DNA from: Rhizophagus irregularis
Lineage: Eukaryota > Glomeromycota > Glomeromycetes > Glomerales > Glomeraceae
Direction of reading: 5' to 3'
Assembly (NCBI RefSeq): GCF_026210795.1
Contig: NC_089430.1
Location: forward strand, 5,704,001-5,768,000
Length of the DNA stretch: 64,000 nucleotides
Part shown: one piece after another, positions 36,701 through 48,565 of the stretch
Layout: each line of letters begins with the position of its first letter
Position numbering within the stretch: the stretch's first letter is position 1
The notes under the pieces: generated by a model
Told to the model about the DNA's origin: nothing
What the model saw: only the letters and a program-made list of their open reading frames with translations
Databases searched by the model: none
Translations under genes and position numbers: made by a program

Positions 36701-37458
36701 AATTATGTATTAAATTAATTTTTCTTTAAAGTTTTGATTCATTAGGAAAAGAAGTATTTATGATTTTACAACCTGACGAAATCTAAAACCTTTAAAAAAA
36801 AATGAATGAATAAACTTTAATTTCGCAGTAAAACATAGGTTTAATTCGGCTACTGCTTTGTGGAGCGACTAAACCAACTTGAAGCGGTTCAGCATGAATC
36901 AACTCAAATCAAGCCTAACTCAAACTGATATTAGTGGCTGATCAGCACATGACCAAAATAAATTCTTTAATCTTTCCGAATTAACTATTATTTTCTTTAC
37001 TTTTTTGATTTATTTATCTATTTTTTTTAAAAAAAAAGAAATACTAAAGACTCTTTATTTTCTGTTTTTGTAGGTTTCAGCTTCAATTCAGAAGGATTTT
37101 TCGGATTAATTATTAGCTCCAAATAGATAACTTCAGGGTGATAATAATTAAATTTATTAAAAGTAACTGAAATTTAATATAATCTTTTGTAAATTTTATT
37201 TGTAGTTAATTTTTTTTAGTGAATAAATTTTAATAATATAAATAGTAAAAAATAAATAACAATTATTTTAATATTTTATAGTTTAAAACTTATTTTTCTT
37301 TGATCAAATAAAGTCACGTCGCTACATTGTATAATAAAAATAAAAAAATTTTGCTAAAATAATATAATAAATAAAAGTACTGAAATAGAATAATATATAA
37401 TAAAAAGAAATACTAAAATTTTTTGAACAATATACTAATTTAATATTCATCACACATG

Positions 37459-37496
<38 letters not shown>

Positions 37497-37562
37497 CATC
37501 GCTACCGCTACCTTTTGTCACCCGTGACACTCCTCTTAATTTTGCCCAGAGGCGATGCATCG
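33728..37562. other. AT-rich intergenic region
   Basis: No supported gene. The open frame at 36399-36587 (minus) overlaps a dispersed repeat (36521-36587) that recurs inverted near 46355-46424. An (AT)n tract occupies 37461-37494. Confidence 0.5.
37461..37494. repeat. (AT)n microsatellite
   Basis: About 17 uninterrupted AT units. A second simple repeat, (AAT)n, lies at about 37636-37663 inside an intron of the kinase pseudogene tail. Confidence 0.95.
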
Positions 37563-38135
37563 CTATGGGCGATAAATAAATTTACCCCTTAAAATTAATT
37601 CATCATCGTCTTGATTGAGATCTATTTTTAAAAAAATAATAATAATAATAATAATAATAATAATTAAATTAAATTAATAATTTCATATATTTAAAAAACG
37701 GATGTCTTACCTAATTCATTTAATTCACAATCCAAACATTCAGTAACTATTAATAAAATGAAAATAAACATTATTATAATAATCACAATAATCTTTAATA
37801 ATTCAAATATATACTTACTTGGATTTGCTGATGACGATGAAATAGTTTCTATTAAAAAAAATAAAAAAATCAATAAATTATATTTTAAATATTAATTTTT
37901 TAAACGTACAGTATAATTACCTTGATATGAAGATAAATAATCGGTGGTTCTGAAAGATTTTCAAAATTTAAAAGTCAGCTAGTATAAATTGCTTGTGGAT
38001 GTGTTTGAAGATTTTTAGATTTATTTTCATTGGTTCTGTTTTTTGATTTATTCTCTTTAATTTTTTCACATTCTTTTATTTGAGAATAAATTACGCTACC
38101 TTCATCATCACTGTCACTAATATATTTTTCCAATA
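37563..38135 (-). pseudogene. Detached C-terminal tail exons of the split kinase pseudogene
   Basis: The minus strand continues the kinase body at 41966-43130, from which it is separated by a MULE. Reading begins L-E-K-Y-I-S-D-S-D-D-E and runs to T-H-P-Q-A-I-Y-T-S. The expected Arg codon of the conserved Y-T-S-R-L-L motif is TGA (37975-37977). Then come L-L-N-F-E-N-L and small phase-1 tail exons (T-I-S-S-S-S-A-N-P, T-E-C-L-D-C-E-L-N-E-L, and D-L-N-Q-D-D-D-E-L-I), ending at a TAG (37563-37565). These match the tail layout of neighbouring kinases. Confidence 0.8.
38123..38135. repeat. Left copy of the 13-bp target duplication of the MULE
   Basis: TATTTTTCCAATA here is identical to 41966-41978 on the far side of the element. 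In both places it belongs to the same kinase codons (L-E-K-Y), so it marks the insertion point exactly. Confidence 0.88.
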
Positions 38136-38675
38136 AAACAAAAAAGTGTCAATCACGTGACTGAATTTATTCATCATATTGTCACACCCGTATATTTAAT
38201 CTTCGCCAGCGTCGCCCCAAGATTTTTCACCCCACGTGACTTTGTAATTCTGGCCAAAATTTTGTTTGGCAAAAATTATGATGTACGGTTGTACAATACA
38301 TCACGCGACATTTATTTATCAGGTACATTTTGGGCGTTTTGGCTTTTTTTTTTTTCTTTGTCTTTGGTCACTAAAGAAAGAAATAAATCACCGTAAGTGC
38401 TTAATATATATTACCATAATGATTAAACGAAAAGGAAATTTATATTATATTTATTTATTAGAAAACTATTTTATAACTTATAAGTTGATTATTATTTTAT
38501 ATTTTTATATTATAATATTATTGTAACTTTATATGTTGTGAACACAAAATATTTTGTATAATATTAATATAATAACAATAAAATTACTTTAAATAAATTA
38601 TTACTTTATTGAGATTTATTTATTTTATATTATTAATTATTGATAATATTCATTTAAAATATTTATAGAACTATA

Positions 38676-41114
38676 ATGACTTCAAAAATTCTTACGACAA
38701 ATGACAATAACAAGCAGTATTGTAAAGGATGTGAAAAAACTTTACCCCTTAACTTATTTACCGTTAATGGAAAATCCTTTCGTATTTGCAATACATGGCG
38801 CGTTCAAAATAAGGAAGTTTATCAGCGAAAAATGATGCAAAATAATGCAGATGTTGATCGCGTTATGGTGGATTTTCATGATTTTGATGACTATATAGCA
38901 GATTTATTTGAAAATATGAATAATAGCACGAACAAAGAAAATCATGAATTTAAACTTTCTTGTACTATAAAAAGTACTAGACTGGAAGGTGATTTAAAGG
39001 AATGGGCCAATTGTATTGTAAAAATAATATCTGATGTGGACGAATATACCTGGGTGTGAGTTGAATTTATTTATACAGTATTTGATTTTATGTGTTTATT
39101 ATTGATTTTACTTTTTTTTAATAAAGATTTCACGATGCTTTAATGCAAAAAAAAAAAAATGTAACTTATCGATATTATTGTTCTCAGAGAGATTGCTTAA
39201 AGGAAAAATCAAAAAAAAACATTCAGATATTAATAAGCATCGTGATAATCAATCGATGATTCGGTATTCGTGTAAAGGTTGCATAAAAATTATTATTAAT
39301 GACTATTTCACCTGAACTTAAACTTTTTATATCAGATAATATTGATTTACTTCCACGAGAGATTTACAAGCGGCTTGTTGAACGTGGTTTAGACCTTAAT
39401 ATTCGTCAAAAACAGATACATTATTGGTGGACAGCAATTGGGCAGCATAGATACAAACGAGATGAAGATCCTTTTATTTCTGCTCAAAAATGGCTTAAAG
39501 AAGATTCATATCATGTTATATTTCAAAAAAATTGTCCAAATTCCCTTGGTTTTTTAACAGAATTATGGAATGTGTTGAAGAATTCTCAATTCAAAATACA
39601 TGAAATTGGAGTTGATGCTACATGTAAGTATTTTTTTTTTGTATAATTTAATTATAATACATTTGATAAATTATATTTATTCTTTTTTAGATAATACGAA
39701 TAATTTAAAGTTTGAGTTGTATGTAGTACATGCTGAAATCGATGGCATGGGATTTCCATTGGCATATTTGTTCATGGAGAATAATGGAAATTGCGGCAAT
39801 GGAATACGTACTGGAATCTTAATTGACTTCCTGATACAACTAAAAGAACGGGATTAGAACCAGAGTTTTTTATAAGTGATAAGGACTTTGCTCAAATATC
39901 AGCTGCTCGTTTTGTTTGGAAAAACATAAAGGTACAACTCTGTCTTTGGCATATTAAAAAGGCAGTAGAAGCAAGACTATCAAGTAATAAAAAACCAATA
40001 CAAATTAATTATAATGGCGAGGCAGCACACAAATTATTCTCTTTTATTGATCCTTCATTTCGGCCTAATTTAACTAAGGAGAAGATAATTTTTTGTCCAA
40101 AAGAATTACGTTCTATAGTCTGGGAAAAAATGAATAAACATTTACATGAACATCCACTTATTCCAATGGCCAATGGGCAGTTTCGTTCATCAAATCAAAT
40201 TTGGAAAGAAGCTGTAAAAGAAATTTATGATTTTTGTCAGCAGCATTTATTATCATGGCTTTGGGTTTATCTGTGGAATGAGTGGTATAGTGCAGACCGG
40301 TGGTTTCTATGGTTTCGGGCAGGATGTAGTAATAAACTTTCAATTATGAAAACTAATATGTTTGTGGAAGCTCACTGGAAAGTACTAAAGCGTGATTTTC
40401 TATACAAATTTTTTCGTCCGCGCCTGGATTTAGTTGTCTTTATTATCATGAAGCAAGTGGTTCCACAAAATGAAAGAAAATTTAATCATATTTTTGTTGT
40501 AAAACGAGAAAAAGTTGATCGGCGAAAGGCATTTAAAAGGGAATGGAAGGAGCTTTCATCACGAGTTCTTAATAATAACTTATATTTAACTGACATCAAT
40601 AATTGTTTTTGTGGATGTCCATCTTTTCTTACTAGCCGTTTTTTAATTTGTAAACATCTTATACAACAAAAAGGAATAGTAGATACTTTATTTTTTGATA
40701 TGGTTTATCGTCATCATCAATATCTTTTCATTAATACAATATCCTCTCAAATTATTGATTTTGAACGATCTAATTCTCATAATTTACAAACAGCATTAAT
40801 TTTTGAAGTTGCCGAAGATGAGAATTTACAAGTTTGTAAAGAGATATATGAAAGGCTTATTAATACAACAGAGAAAGTACTTGATATTCTTAAAGGTAAT
40901 TGATTTGTAATTAATTAAATTAAGTTTAATGTAATTCTTTATTAATGGTCTAATAGATCAACAAGATAAAGGAAATTTTAAATGGGTGAAGAGTGTTGAA
41001 AAAAATTTTCAACCAATTGAAAAAATGTTGACTGAAATTACGGTTTACAAAAGAAGAAGAACAATGGTTCGAACCTTCAAAGATAGTTCTCATAATACTT
41101 TATTTTTTAACTAA
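38676..41114 (+). pseudogene. MULE transposase with SWIM zinc finger, frameshifted
   Basis: The transposase would cut and paste the surrounding element. Visible parts are an N-terminal Cys motif (Y-C-K-G-C-E-K-T-L) and a second Cys region near 39175-39285 (Y-Y-C-S-Q-R-D-C and S-C-K-G-C). The DDE core has its first Asp in I-G-V-D-A-T (near 39612), F-F-I-S-D-K-D-F-A, C-L-W-H-I-K-K and the Glu in V-E-A-H-W-K (near 40365). A SWIM finger follows (C-F-C-G-C then C-K-H, near 40604-40660). A last exon after a short intron ends at TAA 41112-41114. The frame breaks at least three times: in a poly-A run near 39215, near 39300, and near 39828 where L-I-D-F shifts to L-P-D-T-T-K. The copy is therefore probably inactive, although its terminal sequences may still be mobilised in trans. 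Confidence 0.85.
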
Positions 41115-41510
41115 CTAACAATAAACTAACTACCATGTTCAGATTTTTAACGCGTCTCAATTGTAAATGGTGTTTCAGCCATAGTTATTTACTTATGCAA
41201 AGGTAGATTATTTATTGGTTTGGATTATTTTAACAGGAAGCGAAAGTTTTACATGAATTGGATGATATTGGAAATTTGTGATCACGAAATTTAGGGATAT
41301 AAAAACAAAAAAACTATATATGACAGGTCTTCAATTTGTTTTTTTAATGGTTTTCTTAAAATTTTTACGTTTTTGCTTACAATAAAACTTTATAACTTTT
41401 ATTAATTAATACTATTAAAGATTTATCAGGAAAATTTAAAATTTAAATATGAATAAAAATGTTAAGATTTATTGTACAAAAAAAAAATTTTTTTTTTTAC
41501 GAAAATATTA

Positions 41511-41705
41511 CAGTCAAAGCTCGTTATAGTGAATCTCGTTATAGTGAACATTAAGTAAAATCGTGTTATAGTGACCTATTGATTTTTTTCTTTATAATTA
41601 ATTTCTCTCGATATAGTGAATTTTCTTAATAAATCTCGTTATAGTGAAAAAAAGGTAAAAAATTATATAGTGGAACGGAAAGTTCACTATAACGAGCTTT
41701 GACTG
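41511..41705. mobile_element. Pogo/Tigger-type MITE nested in the MULE
   Basis: The 195-bp element has ends CAGTCAAAGCTCGTTATAGT and its exact inverse, flanked by TA on both sides (41509-41510 and 41706-41707). The TIR sequence is typical of pogo-like Tc1/mariner elements. CTCGTTATAGTGAA is repeated several times inside. Confidence 0.93.
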
Positions 41706-41965
41706 TATTTTATTTTATTTCATTTTACGAAAATTTTAGTAATTTCGAACAATTAATTTTGCCCAAAATTACAGTCACGTGGGGATGAAAAATCTTGAGG
41801 CGACGCTGGGGTAAATCGTATATTTATCTGAGGGACTTAGTTTTTTCGAGTAGGTAAAAAATTATTCGTCACAAATTATTCGTCACTGTTCATTTTCACG
41901 TGTAAGTGCATAACGGTTACAAGTCACGTGACTACCACTTTTTTTTTTCGCCATGGCTAGGGTAC

Positions 41966-43130
41966 TATTTTTCCAATATTTGACGTAATTCTTTAGGTTG
42001 GTCTATTTTCTGCTTTAGCATTCCAACATTTAATAATCAAATCTACAATTAATTTTGGTGTATCTTTAGAAATTTTTGATCTAAATCCTTTACATATTTT
42101 AACAACCAAAAAATGATGAGGAATATCATTATAAGGAATTTCTTCTGACATAAGTTCATTCATTATTATTCCAAATGAGTAAATATCAGCTGCTTTTGTA
42201 TATTGATATCCACGGGTGCCATATAAGGTATTACTCCACAAATTCCTTTTCGCTCATTATCATTTACTGGTTGACACATTCCCAAATCACTAATTGTTAG
42301 TACATAATTATGATTATCATGTAATATATTTCCCGAATGAAAATCTTTATGAATATTTCCAGCATCATGAATATCTGAAAGTCCATCTATAATATAAAAT
42401 AAAAAATCCATTTTGATTTTATAATCTAAACCTTTCGTTAAAGTATTTCTCAAATTTCCTCCCACACAATATTCTAAAGCCATCATATAATCTTTAGTAT
42501 TTGGATCTTGAGTTATTCCAAAACACATAACAGTATTAGTAGCATGAACATGACCTGAAATATAATAATTAATCTAAAATCATTAAAAAGAGAAATTTTG
42601 TTAATAAATTACGTATTAAAATACAAATATTAATAAGCAATATTTATTTTAATTACCTCATATAAAAAATTATTACTCATATTAGATGAATTATTTAAAC
42701 TTTTCATGCAACTTTTCTTGGAGTTCGGACCCATTCTTGATTTTCAATATCCTAATACCAAATATTTCCTTCAGGCCAGTCAGCCAAATAAATTTACCTC
42801 TGGTAAGATAGGTAACATTGTCAAATTTTTCAAAAGGTATCCATTCAAGACATTTTACATAAAATACATGAAAAAAAGCATTAAGTTGTGATTGCTGTAT
42901 TAATTCATCAAATATTTTTATTTCCACTAGTCTAATTTTTAAAATTTTCCTTTAATCTTTTAGCATTACAAGATTGACACCAATGCCATCCTGTACCTGG
43001 TTCATTACATTCCCCACATACTCCATATATATACTTCTTTTCTTTTTTCTAAATCCATAATATTTACTTTTTTAAGAATGGAAATAGTTTCATCTGATTC
43101 AGTAGTTGCATCAGTTGAAAAAATTGTAGC
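41966..43130 (-). pseudogene. TKL-type kinase pseudogene body, interrupted by a MULE
   Basis: The minus strand carries the N-terminal Cys module (C-G-E-C-N-E-P-G and W-C-Q-S-C-N-A), then K-N-stop-T-S-G-N, where the invariant Trp codon is TAG (42932-42934). L-E-W-I-P-F-E-K-F follows, and then a shortened Gly-loop region (T-R-G-K-F). After an intron comes F-G-I-T-Q-D-P, H-K-D-F-H-S-G-N (HRD with Lys), S-D-L-G and Y-M-A-P. A frameshift with a small deletion lies in the A-P-E segment (about 42215). D-I-Y-S-F-G follows, then another frameshift after N-R-P-T (about 42002). Coding is then cut by the MULE, and the tail resumes at 38135. A frameshift also affects the start near 43040. Several independent lesions show it is long dead. 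Confidence 0.87.
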
Positions 43131-44394
43131 GTGGGACTATCAATTACATAATGAACCTTAGAATTTTGTGTTATGTTATGACCTCATGACTAAAGGTTCC
43201 TTTTTAAAAGTTTCAGTTGTTTTATATGTAAATGGCAAAAATTTCCTTTTTAGATAGAACTTTTATGATAAAATTAACTTTCTTTTTACTTTATTGATAA
43301 AACGTGATATTTTGATACTGTAAGCAATTTTATTTCTTGTGTTTGGTAAAAAATTAAATATAATGGTTTCAAAATTATGCGATCATGTGTCGTCTTGTGT
43401 CGAACATTTTTTATTCTAGTTTCGTTTCTCCAATAAAAATATTTATTGAACACATTTTATAAGTGTATAGAGTTTTTATATGAAAAACCTGTTGTTATAT
43501 CCCTAAAAAAAAGTTGATGTTTGAACTTTTAAAGGTTCACAATATTAAAAATCATACTGAAGAAAGTTGCTCTTTTAACAGAAAAGTAATTTTATGAGAT
43601 CAAATAACGATGATAGGATGTATTATTTATTATATATTGTTATAATTAGTTAATTGTGAAATTGTCTAATTAATACATTTTCTATTAGTGTTAGATATTG
43701 TATGACATAAATTATTAGATTGAATAAACTTTTGGGAAACTATGAAAACTATGCAATAGTTATAAATTAAATATATAATTTTATTCAAATTGTTTTTTTA
43801 ATATACTGTAATAATTTAACATCATATTTTAATTTGTATATAGAAATTTATTTTTATTAAATTAAATGACACTAAATTTCGATTCTTTATTTGACTTATT
43901 TATGCGGGTTATGTTTAATTTTTATAAAATTTTTAAAATTCAAAATTCAAAATTCAAAATTTCTTATTAACATGTGGTTATGTCACATGATTTGTTGATC
44001 ATTTGTGTGTTGTTTCGAATGTTTCGTCATTTAATTTTGAAAGCCACTATAAAAAATATGTAAAATTGACAAATAATGAAATTTAAAAATACACTACAAG
44101 ATGTTGTTAAAAAGTATGCCAAAATCAACAAAGGACAATATTCCAAAGAGTTTTCAACCCATTTTGCCGCTCAGTAATACCAATTTTTAATTACACAATA
44201 GTTTAACTGAATCTATGTTTAAAATTAAATTAATTTTTGTATACAATATGCATTTTATATGTAGAAATTTTTAAATGAAAGTCTCTTTATAATGAAACTA
44301 AACTTTTTATTGTTAAATTTATCATTACGAAAGAGAGTCTACTGTAGATCTTAGTGATTTATAAAAACCGCAATGATAAATTTAATTGTTGATC
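43131..44394. other. AT-rich intergenic region
   Basis: No gene or clear repeat is seen. The last part borders the conserved upstream block of the next kinase. Confidence 0.5.
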
Positions 44395-44566
44395 AAGATT
44401 ATTGTGTGTATTTTAACTAGTCTATTTTTTGATAATTTTGTTGCCGATCTCAAAATCATTGCAACAGTTTCACCACTTTTTTTTTCTTTTCCTTTATTAT
44501 TTTTTAATAATTCTTACATACGAATTAATAACATCATATTTTTTGTTCAAAAAATTATTTATTAAA
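44395..44566 (+). promoter_or_regulatory. Conserved upstream block shared with the inverted kinase paralogue
   Basis: The 170 bp before the ATG at 44567 match the region upstream of 49990 (about 49991-50165) in inverted orientation. Shared words include TGTATTTTAACTAGTCT and TGCCGATCT. The match shows that the duplication included the promoter region; particular regulatory sites cannot be named. Confidence 0.55.
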
Positions 44567-46201
44567 ATGGATGAAATTAAACTAAGTGATAATGTTATTG
44601 AACAAATAAAAGATTTTGACCACCTGTATCAGAATTTGACTGAAGAACAAAAATCGGTAATTGATAAACTAATAACAGACAAAGAATTAAAAGAACGTTA
44701 TAAAAAACATGATTTATGTAAAATTTGTAAGCAGCCTAATACTAATTATTATTATTGTCAGTCATGTGTTTCTAATCATTTTCAACAAAATTTCAAAAAT
44801 TGGACAAGTGGAAATCATAACGTTGATGAATTTATTCAAAAAGCACAATTAAAGACTAAAGATACTGCACATATCATAAAGTGGATTGAATATGATAAAT
44901 TTGAAGATGTTGAATATTTATCAAAAGGGGGATTTGGAACTACTTTTAAAGCAGTTTGGAAAGATGGTCCTTGGAATACGAATTATAACAATAATCAATT
45001 GGAAAGAAAAGGTGATACAAAAGTCGCTTTAAAGTGCTTATATAATTCACAAGATATTACAGCAGATTTTTTAAAAGAAGTAAGATAATTTTTTTATGAA
45101 TCTTCATTAATAGCCTTCATAAATGTTAAACTAACTATAATTTTCTTTTAAGGTTGAATCAAATATTTTAGTACATAATAGTTTCATAGTTCGTTGTTTT
45201 GGTATTACTAAAGATCCAAAAACAAATAATTTTATGATGGTAATGGAATTAAAAAATAGTAGTTTAAGACAACATTTAAATAACAACTTCATTTCACTGA
45301 ATTGGGTGCAAAAGTTGTATAGTTTAACTGGTATTACAATTGGTCTTGAAAATATTCATAAAAAAGGATTAATTCATCATGATTTTCATTGTGGAAATAT
45401 ATTAATTAATTTTGGTCATTACACTTATATTACTGATTTGGGATTATGTCAACCAGCAAATGCCAAATCCCCTCAAAATAGTAATAAAGAAATATATGGA
45501 GTGTTACCTTATGTAGCTCCAGAGATTTTAAGAGGAAAAGAATATACTCAAGCAAGTGATATTTATGGATATGGAATTATTGCATACGAAATTTGTACAG
45601 GGTTCCCTCCTTATCATGATATAGCTCATGATGAATTCTTAGCAATGAAAATTTGCCAGGGATTGAGGCCAAAGTCTAATTATAAAATTCCTCAATTGGT
45701 TTTTGACATTATTAATCAATGTTGGGATGCAGACCCTTTAAAACGACCAAATGCAGAAGAATTATTTAATTTAATTAATAATTTATTTTCTGATATTGCT
45801 AATAATAAAGTGGATTCTATAATTTATGGGCAAGTTAAAGAAGCGGATGAAATTAACAAAAAGTCATCTTCAACAGTTCAGTCACCATTATCATCTATTA
45901 GTACACTCCCATATATAACACATCCTCAAGCAGTTTACACGAGTAGGCTTTTAGATTTTAAAAATCTTCCAGAACCTAAAAATGCAGACAAAAATGATGA
46001 TTTAGAATATTCAGGTAGTTTTCTATAATGATTTAAATTTTTTTATGATGCTAACAACTAATATTTATAGATTCTTTAAAAATGGATTTTACTAAACTTG
46101 ATCTTAATTCTAAAGGTAATTACTTTTATATGTGATTTTTTTGATCTATTAGATTTTAACTAAATTGAATTAATTATTTTATTATAGATGAAACCAATTA
46201 A
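44567..46201 (+). CDS. TKL-type protein kinase (HHD loop), intact
   Basis: Exons 44567-45079, 45153-46014, 46071-46115 and 46188-46201 encode 477-ish (about 306 + 171) residues. Start: the longer open frame upstream is hydrophobic filler, while M-D-E-I-K-L-S-D at 44567 is conserved in the paralogue at 49990, so it is chosen. Domains: acidic N-terminus, Cys module (C-K-I-C-K-Q-P-N and C-Q-S-C), W-T-S-G-N, Gly-loop G-G-F-G-T-T, A-L-K, catalytic loop H-H-D-F-H-C-G-N (Asp about residue 248 kept, Arg changed to His), T-D-L-G and A-P-E. The tail has Y-T-S-R-L-L and N-L-P-E-P-K-N and two phase-1 mini exons (D-F-T-K-L-D-L and D-E-T-N-stop). Catalysis is likely but regulation by activation-loop phosphorylation may differ, since HRD Arg is replaced. 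Probably cytosolic. Confidence 0.92.
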
Positions 46202-47255
46202 GCTCAGATTACTTTAAAGGTAACATATCTATGTTTATTTTGTAATTATTTAATTTTATTTGTACAGTATTTTTTTACTTGGTCAAAGATTGAAGGAATT
46301 TTTTATGATTTAAATTTAACAATTGATATAAATTTTCTAATTTAATGTTCTAGTGTCTAGACTGGAGTCCTGCACAAAGTCTATTTTTTGAAATCCGGCC
46401 CAGTCCGGTCCAGATCCAAACCAGAATCTCATATTATGGTACCTTTGAGAAAAAAAGCCATTTTTTAAAAAAAAAAATCTTCACATTTATTTATTAAAAA
46501 ACCTTTATATTACTTACTAAAAAAATATCTTTGTATTTACTTATTAAAAAAATTTCATATTTACTTTTAAAAAATTTTTTATATTGTATTTACTTATTAA
46601 AAAAAATTTTCTTATTTTTACTGTTTATTGAATAAAATTACCTTTAAATTTATTAAAATTTATTTACTAAAAAACTATCTATAGAAAAAATATTTACATG
46701 ATTTTTAAAAAAACAAAATTAAAAACATAAAAAGTTGGAAAAATGTAGTATATAAAAAAGCTATAAGATAAGCTAATTCTTTTTTTTTTTCATAGGAATC
46801 GAGAACTTCGCCTACAGATCGGATGGATCAGAAGAATTGGGAGACAAAAAAAAAAAAAAATCGTGTACGAAAAAAAATTTAATTCTTTTATAATTTTTTA
46901 TAAAAGGGAAAGCGTCTAATTCTTTTTTTTGTTTTGTAGGAATTTTTTTTTTATAGTAAATAAAATAATCATGAACAAAAGCCTAATCACATATAATTTT
47001 CAACAATCTATCTGGTCACCACACATCAACAAAATCTAGTTTTCCATATAAATAAACGAAGAACAGATTTTATTTAAAACTTCATACTTATTAATTTCTT
47101 TATACAGTGGTTCAAAATAAATATTAATCACATGACTCAGTAATGCAATATTACATAAATTATGTATCTTTCTCATCTCATTTCATTATTTTTTTTTTAC
47201 TTTTTTTATTTTATCCATAATCTCTGTATGATATATTCCTTATTTATTATTTATT
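46202..47255. other. Intergenic region
   Basis: AT-rich. It includes an inverted copy (about 46355-46424) of the dispersed repeat at 36521-36587 and several poly-A/T runs. No gene. Confidence 0.5.
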
Positions 47256-47358
47256 ATGGAAGAAATTAAACTCAGTGATGAAGAATTTAAAGATTTCATT
47301 ACTAGTCACATAACTAATTTTATTTATACTGTAAAAAGTAAATTTTACTCCAATTTGT
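47256..47358 (+). pseudogene. 5' relic of a third kinase paralogue
   Basis: An ATG followed by M-E-E-I-K-L-S-D-E-E-F matches the N-terminus M-D-E-I-K-L-S-D of the two paralogues on either side. Homology then fades, and the frame stops after about 34 residues with no kinase domain. It lies between the inverted pair. Probably a decayed copy. Confidence 0.6.
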
Positions 47359-48419
47359 AATGATTGAAAATGCTGGATCTTTCCAGTTTTACCATCACTT
47401 TGACTTTTATACCTGTTTAACAGAAATGATTTATCCATTTCAAATTGGAAATACTATTAAAAAGTGTAAATTTTGTTTATCACTGATTTATATGTTAATT
47501 AGTTTATTTTTTTTCGTCCTTTATGAGTTTATGGATGTCTTGTCTTATAAATTGGTGTCAAAAATAATTTTTTTCTTTGACTGATCATCAAAAAAAAAAA
47601 AGATAAAATTTGAATGATTTTTTCATCTGAATTTGCAATCTAGTAATTCAGATTAGATCTTTGTATAACTAACATTCAGATCTGATTTCATCTTGTCAAT
47701 TGTAATACAAGGAATATGTTCTTTCTCTTTTTTAACTATGAATACTAGCTTTGCTAATTTATTGCCTGTAATGTTTAATCTAACAACGTAAAGGAAATAT
47801 TGAACGCAAAAATTGTACTACAAATTAATAAATAATTCAAATTTATAATATGTTTAATTTGATTTACTAACTCGATGAGAATTAGCATTGGAGATTTAAG
47901 ATACTTCTGGATCAAGTCAAACTTTTCTTTTAACATCCTAAGTGGCGCTAGAGGACCTTTTTATTTCCTGATACCTTAAATTTGTCCTTTAATTAAATGT
48001 TATTTCGTGTCTAAATTTCATCACATGGCATCAGTGGTTATTTAGATAATTTTTATTTTATTAAAAATAAATATATATTTGTTAATTAAAAAAAGAACTT
48101 TAATAAATAATCAAATGATATTTTTTTTAAAAAAAAATTATGTGTAATTTTTTCTTTAATCCACTACGACGATAAAAATAGAGAAATCATTCTTTTTTCT
48201 CTTAAATTTTAAATAGAGGATTCCAGAAAAGTAAGTTAATGTATTTCCTTTAATGTATAATAAATATATAGATATAAATATAAGATAATTTTTTAAACAT
48301 ATAAATTTTATAAACTTAAAACAAGTATAAAATAAAGTAATAAGGTTAGATTTGATGATAAACAAAATTTTGCTTTTACATTATTTTAACTATGTAAACA
48401 AAGAATTTAATTGCAATCT
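47359..48419. other. Intergenic region between convergent kinases
   Basis: No supported gene. Frames at 47247-47584 and 48156-48365 are AT-driven. Confidence 0.5.
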
Positions 48420-48432
48420 TCGGAATTAATAT

Positions 48433-48480
48433 TGAGTTTGGTAAAATCAACTTTTATTGATTCTAATGTATATAAAAAGT
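48433..48480 (-). pseudogene. Orphaned tail exon of the inverted kinase
   Basis: Encodes S-I-K-V-D-F-T-K-L-N-I-N-S-E, matching S-L-K-M-D-F-T-K-L-D-L in the paralogue. The acceptor AG is present; the donor reads GAAG/AT instead of GT. Confidence 0.7.
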
Positions 48481-48565
48481 CAGAAATAAATATTGTATCA
48501 AAAATATGATTTAATAAAACAAATTAAATTCATATAATTTACCTGAATGTTCTATTCCAAGTAAA

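Larger units (their letters stand above)
38136..41965 (+). mobile_element. MULE (Mutator-like) transposon, about 3.83 kb, inserted in a kinase gene
   Basis: Long imperfect terminal inverted repeats enclose a MULE transposase. Shared blocks are AAAAAGTG..TCACGTGACT near each end, and further in CGTATATTTA, CCAGCGTCGCC, CAAGATTTTTCA and CCCACGTGACT (left 38140-38270, right 41755-41950, inverted). The right arm has an extra stretch of about 60 bp. A 13-bp direct repeat flanks the element; MULEs usually make 8-11 bp duplications, so some bases may match by chance. A 195-bp pogo-type miniature element sits inside the right part (41511-41705). Confidence 0.88.

Noticed and set aside
40158-40343. 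Minus-strand open frame antisense to the MULE transposase
   Set aside because: Shadow of the transposase coding strand.
42706-42891. Plus-strand open frame antisense to the kinase pseudogene
   Set aside because: Shadow of the minus-strand kinase exon.
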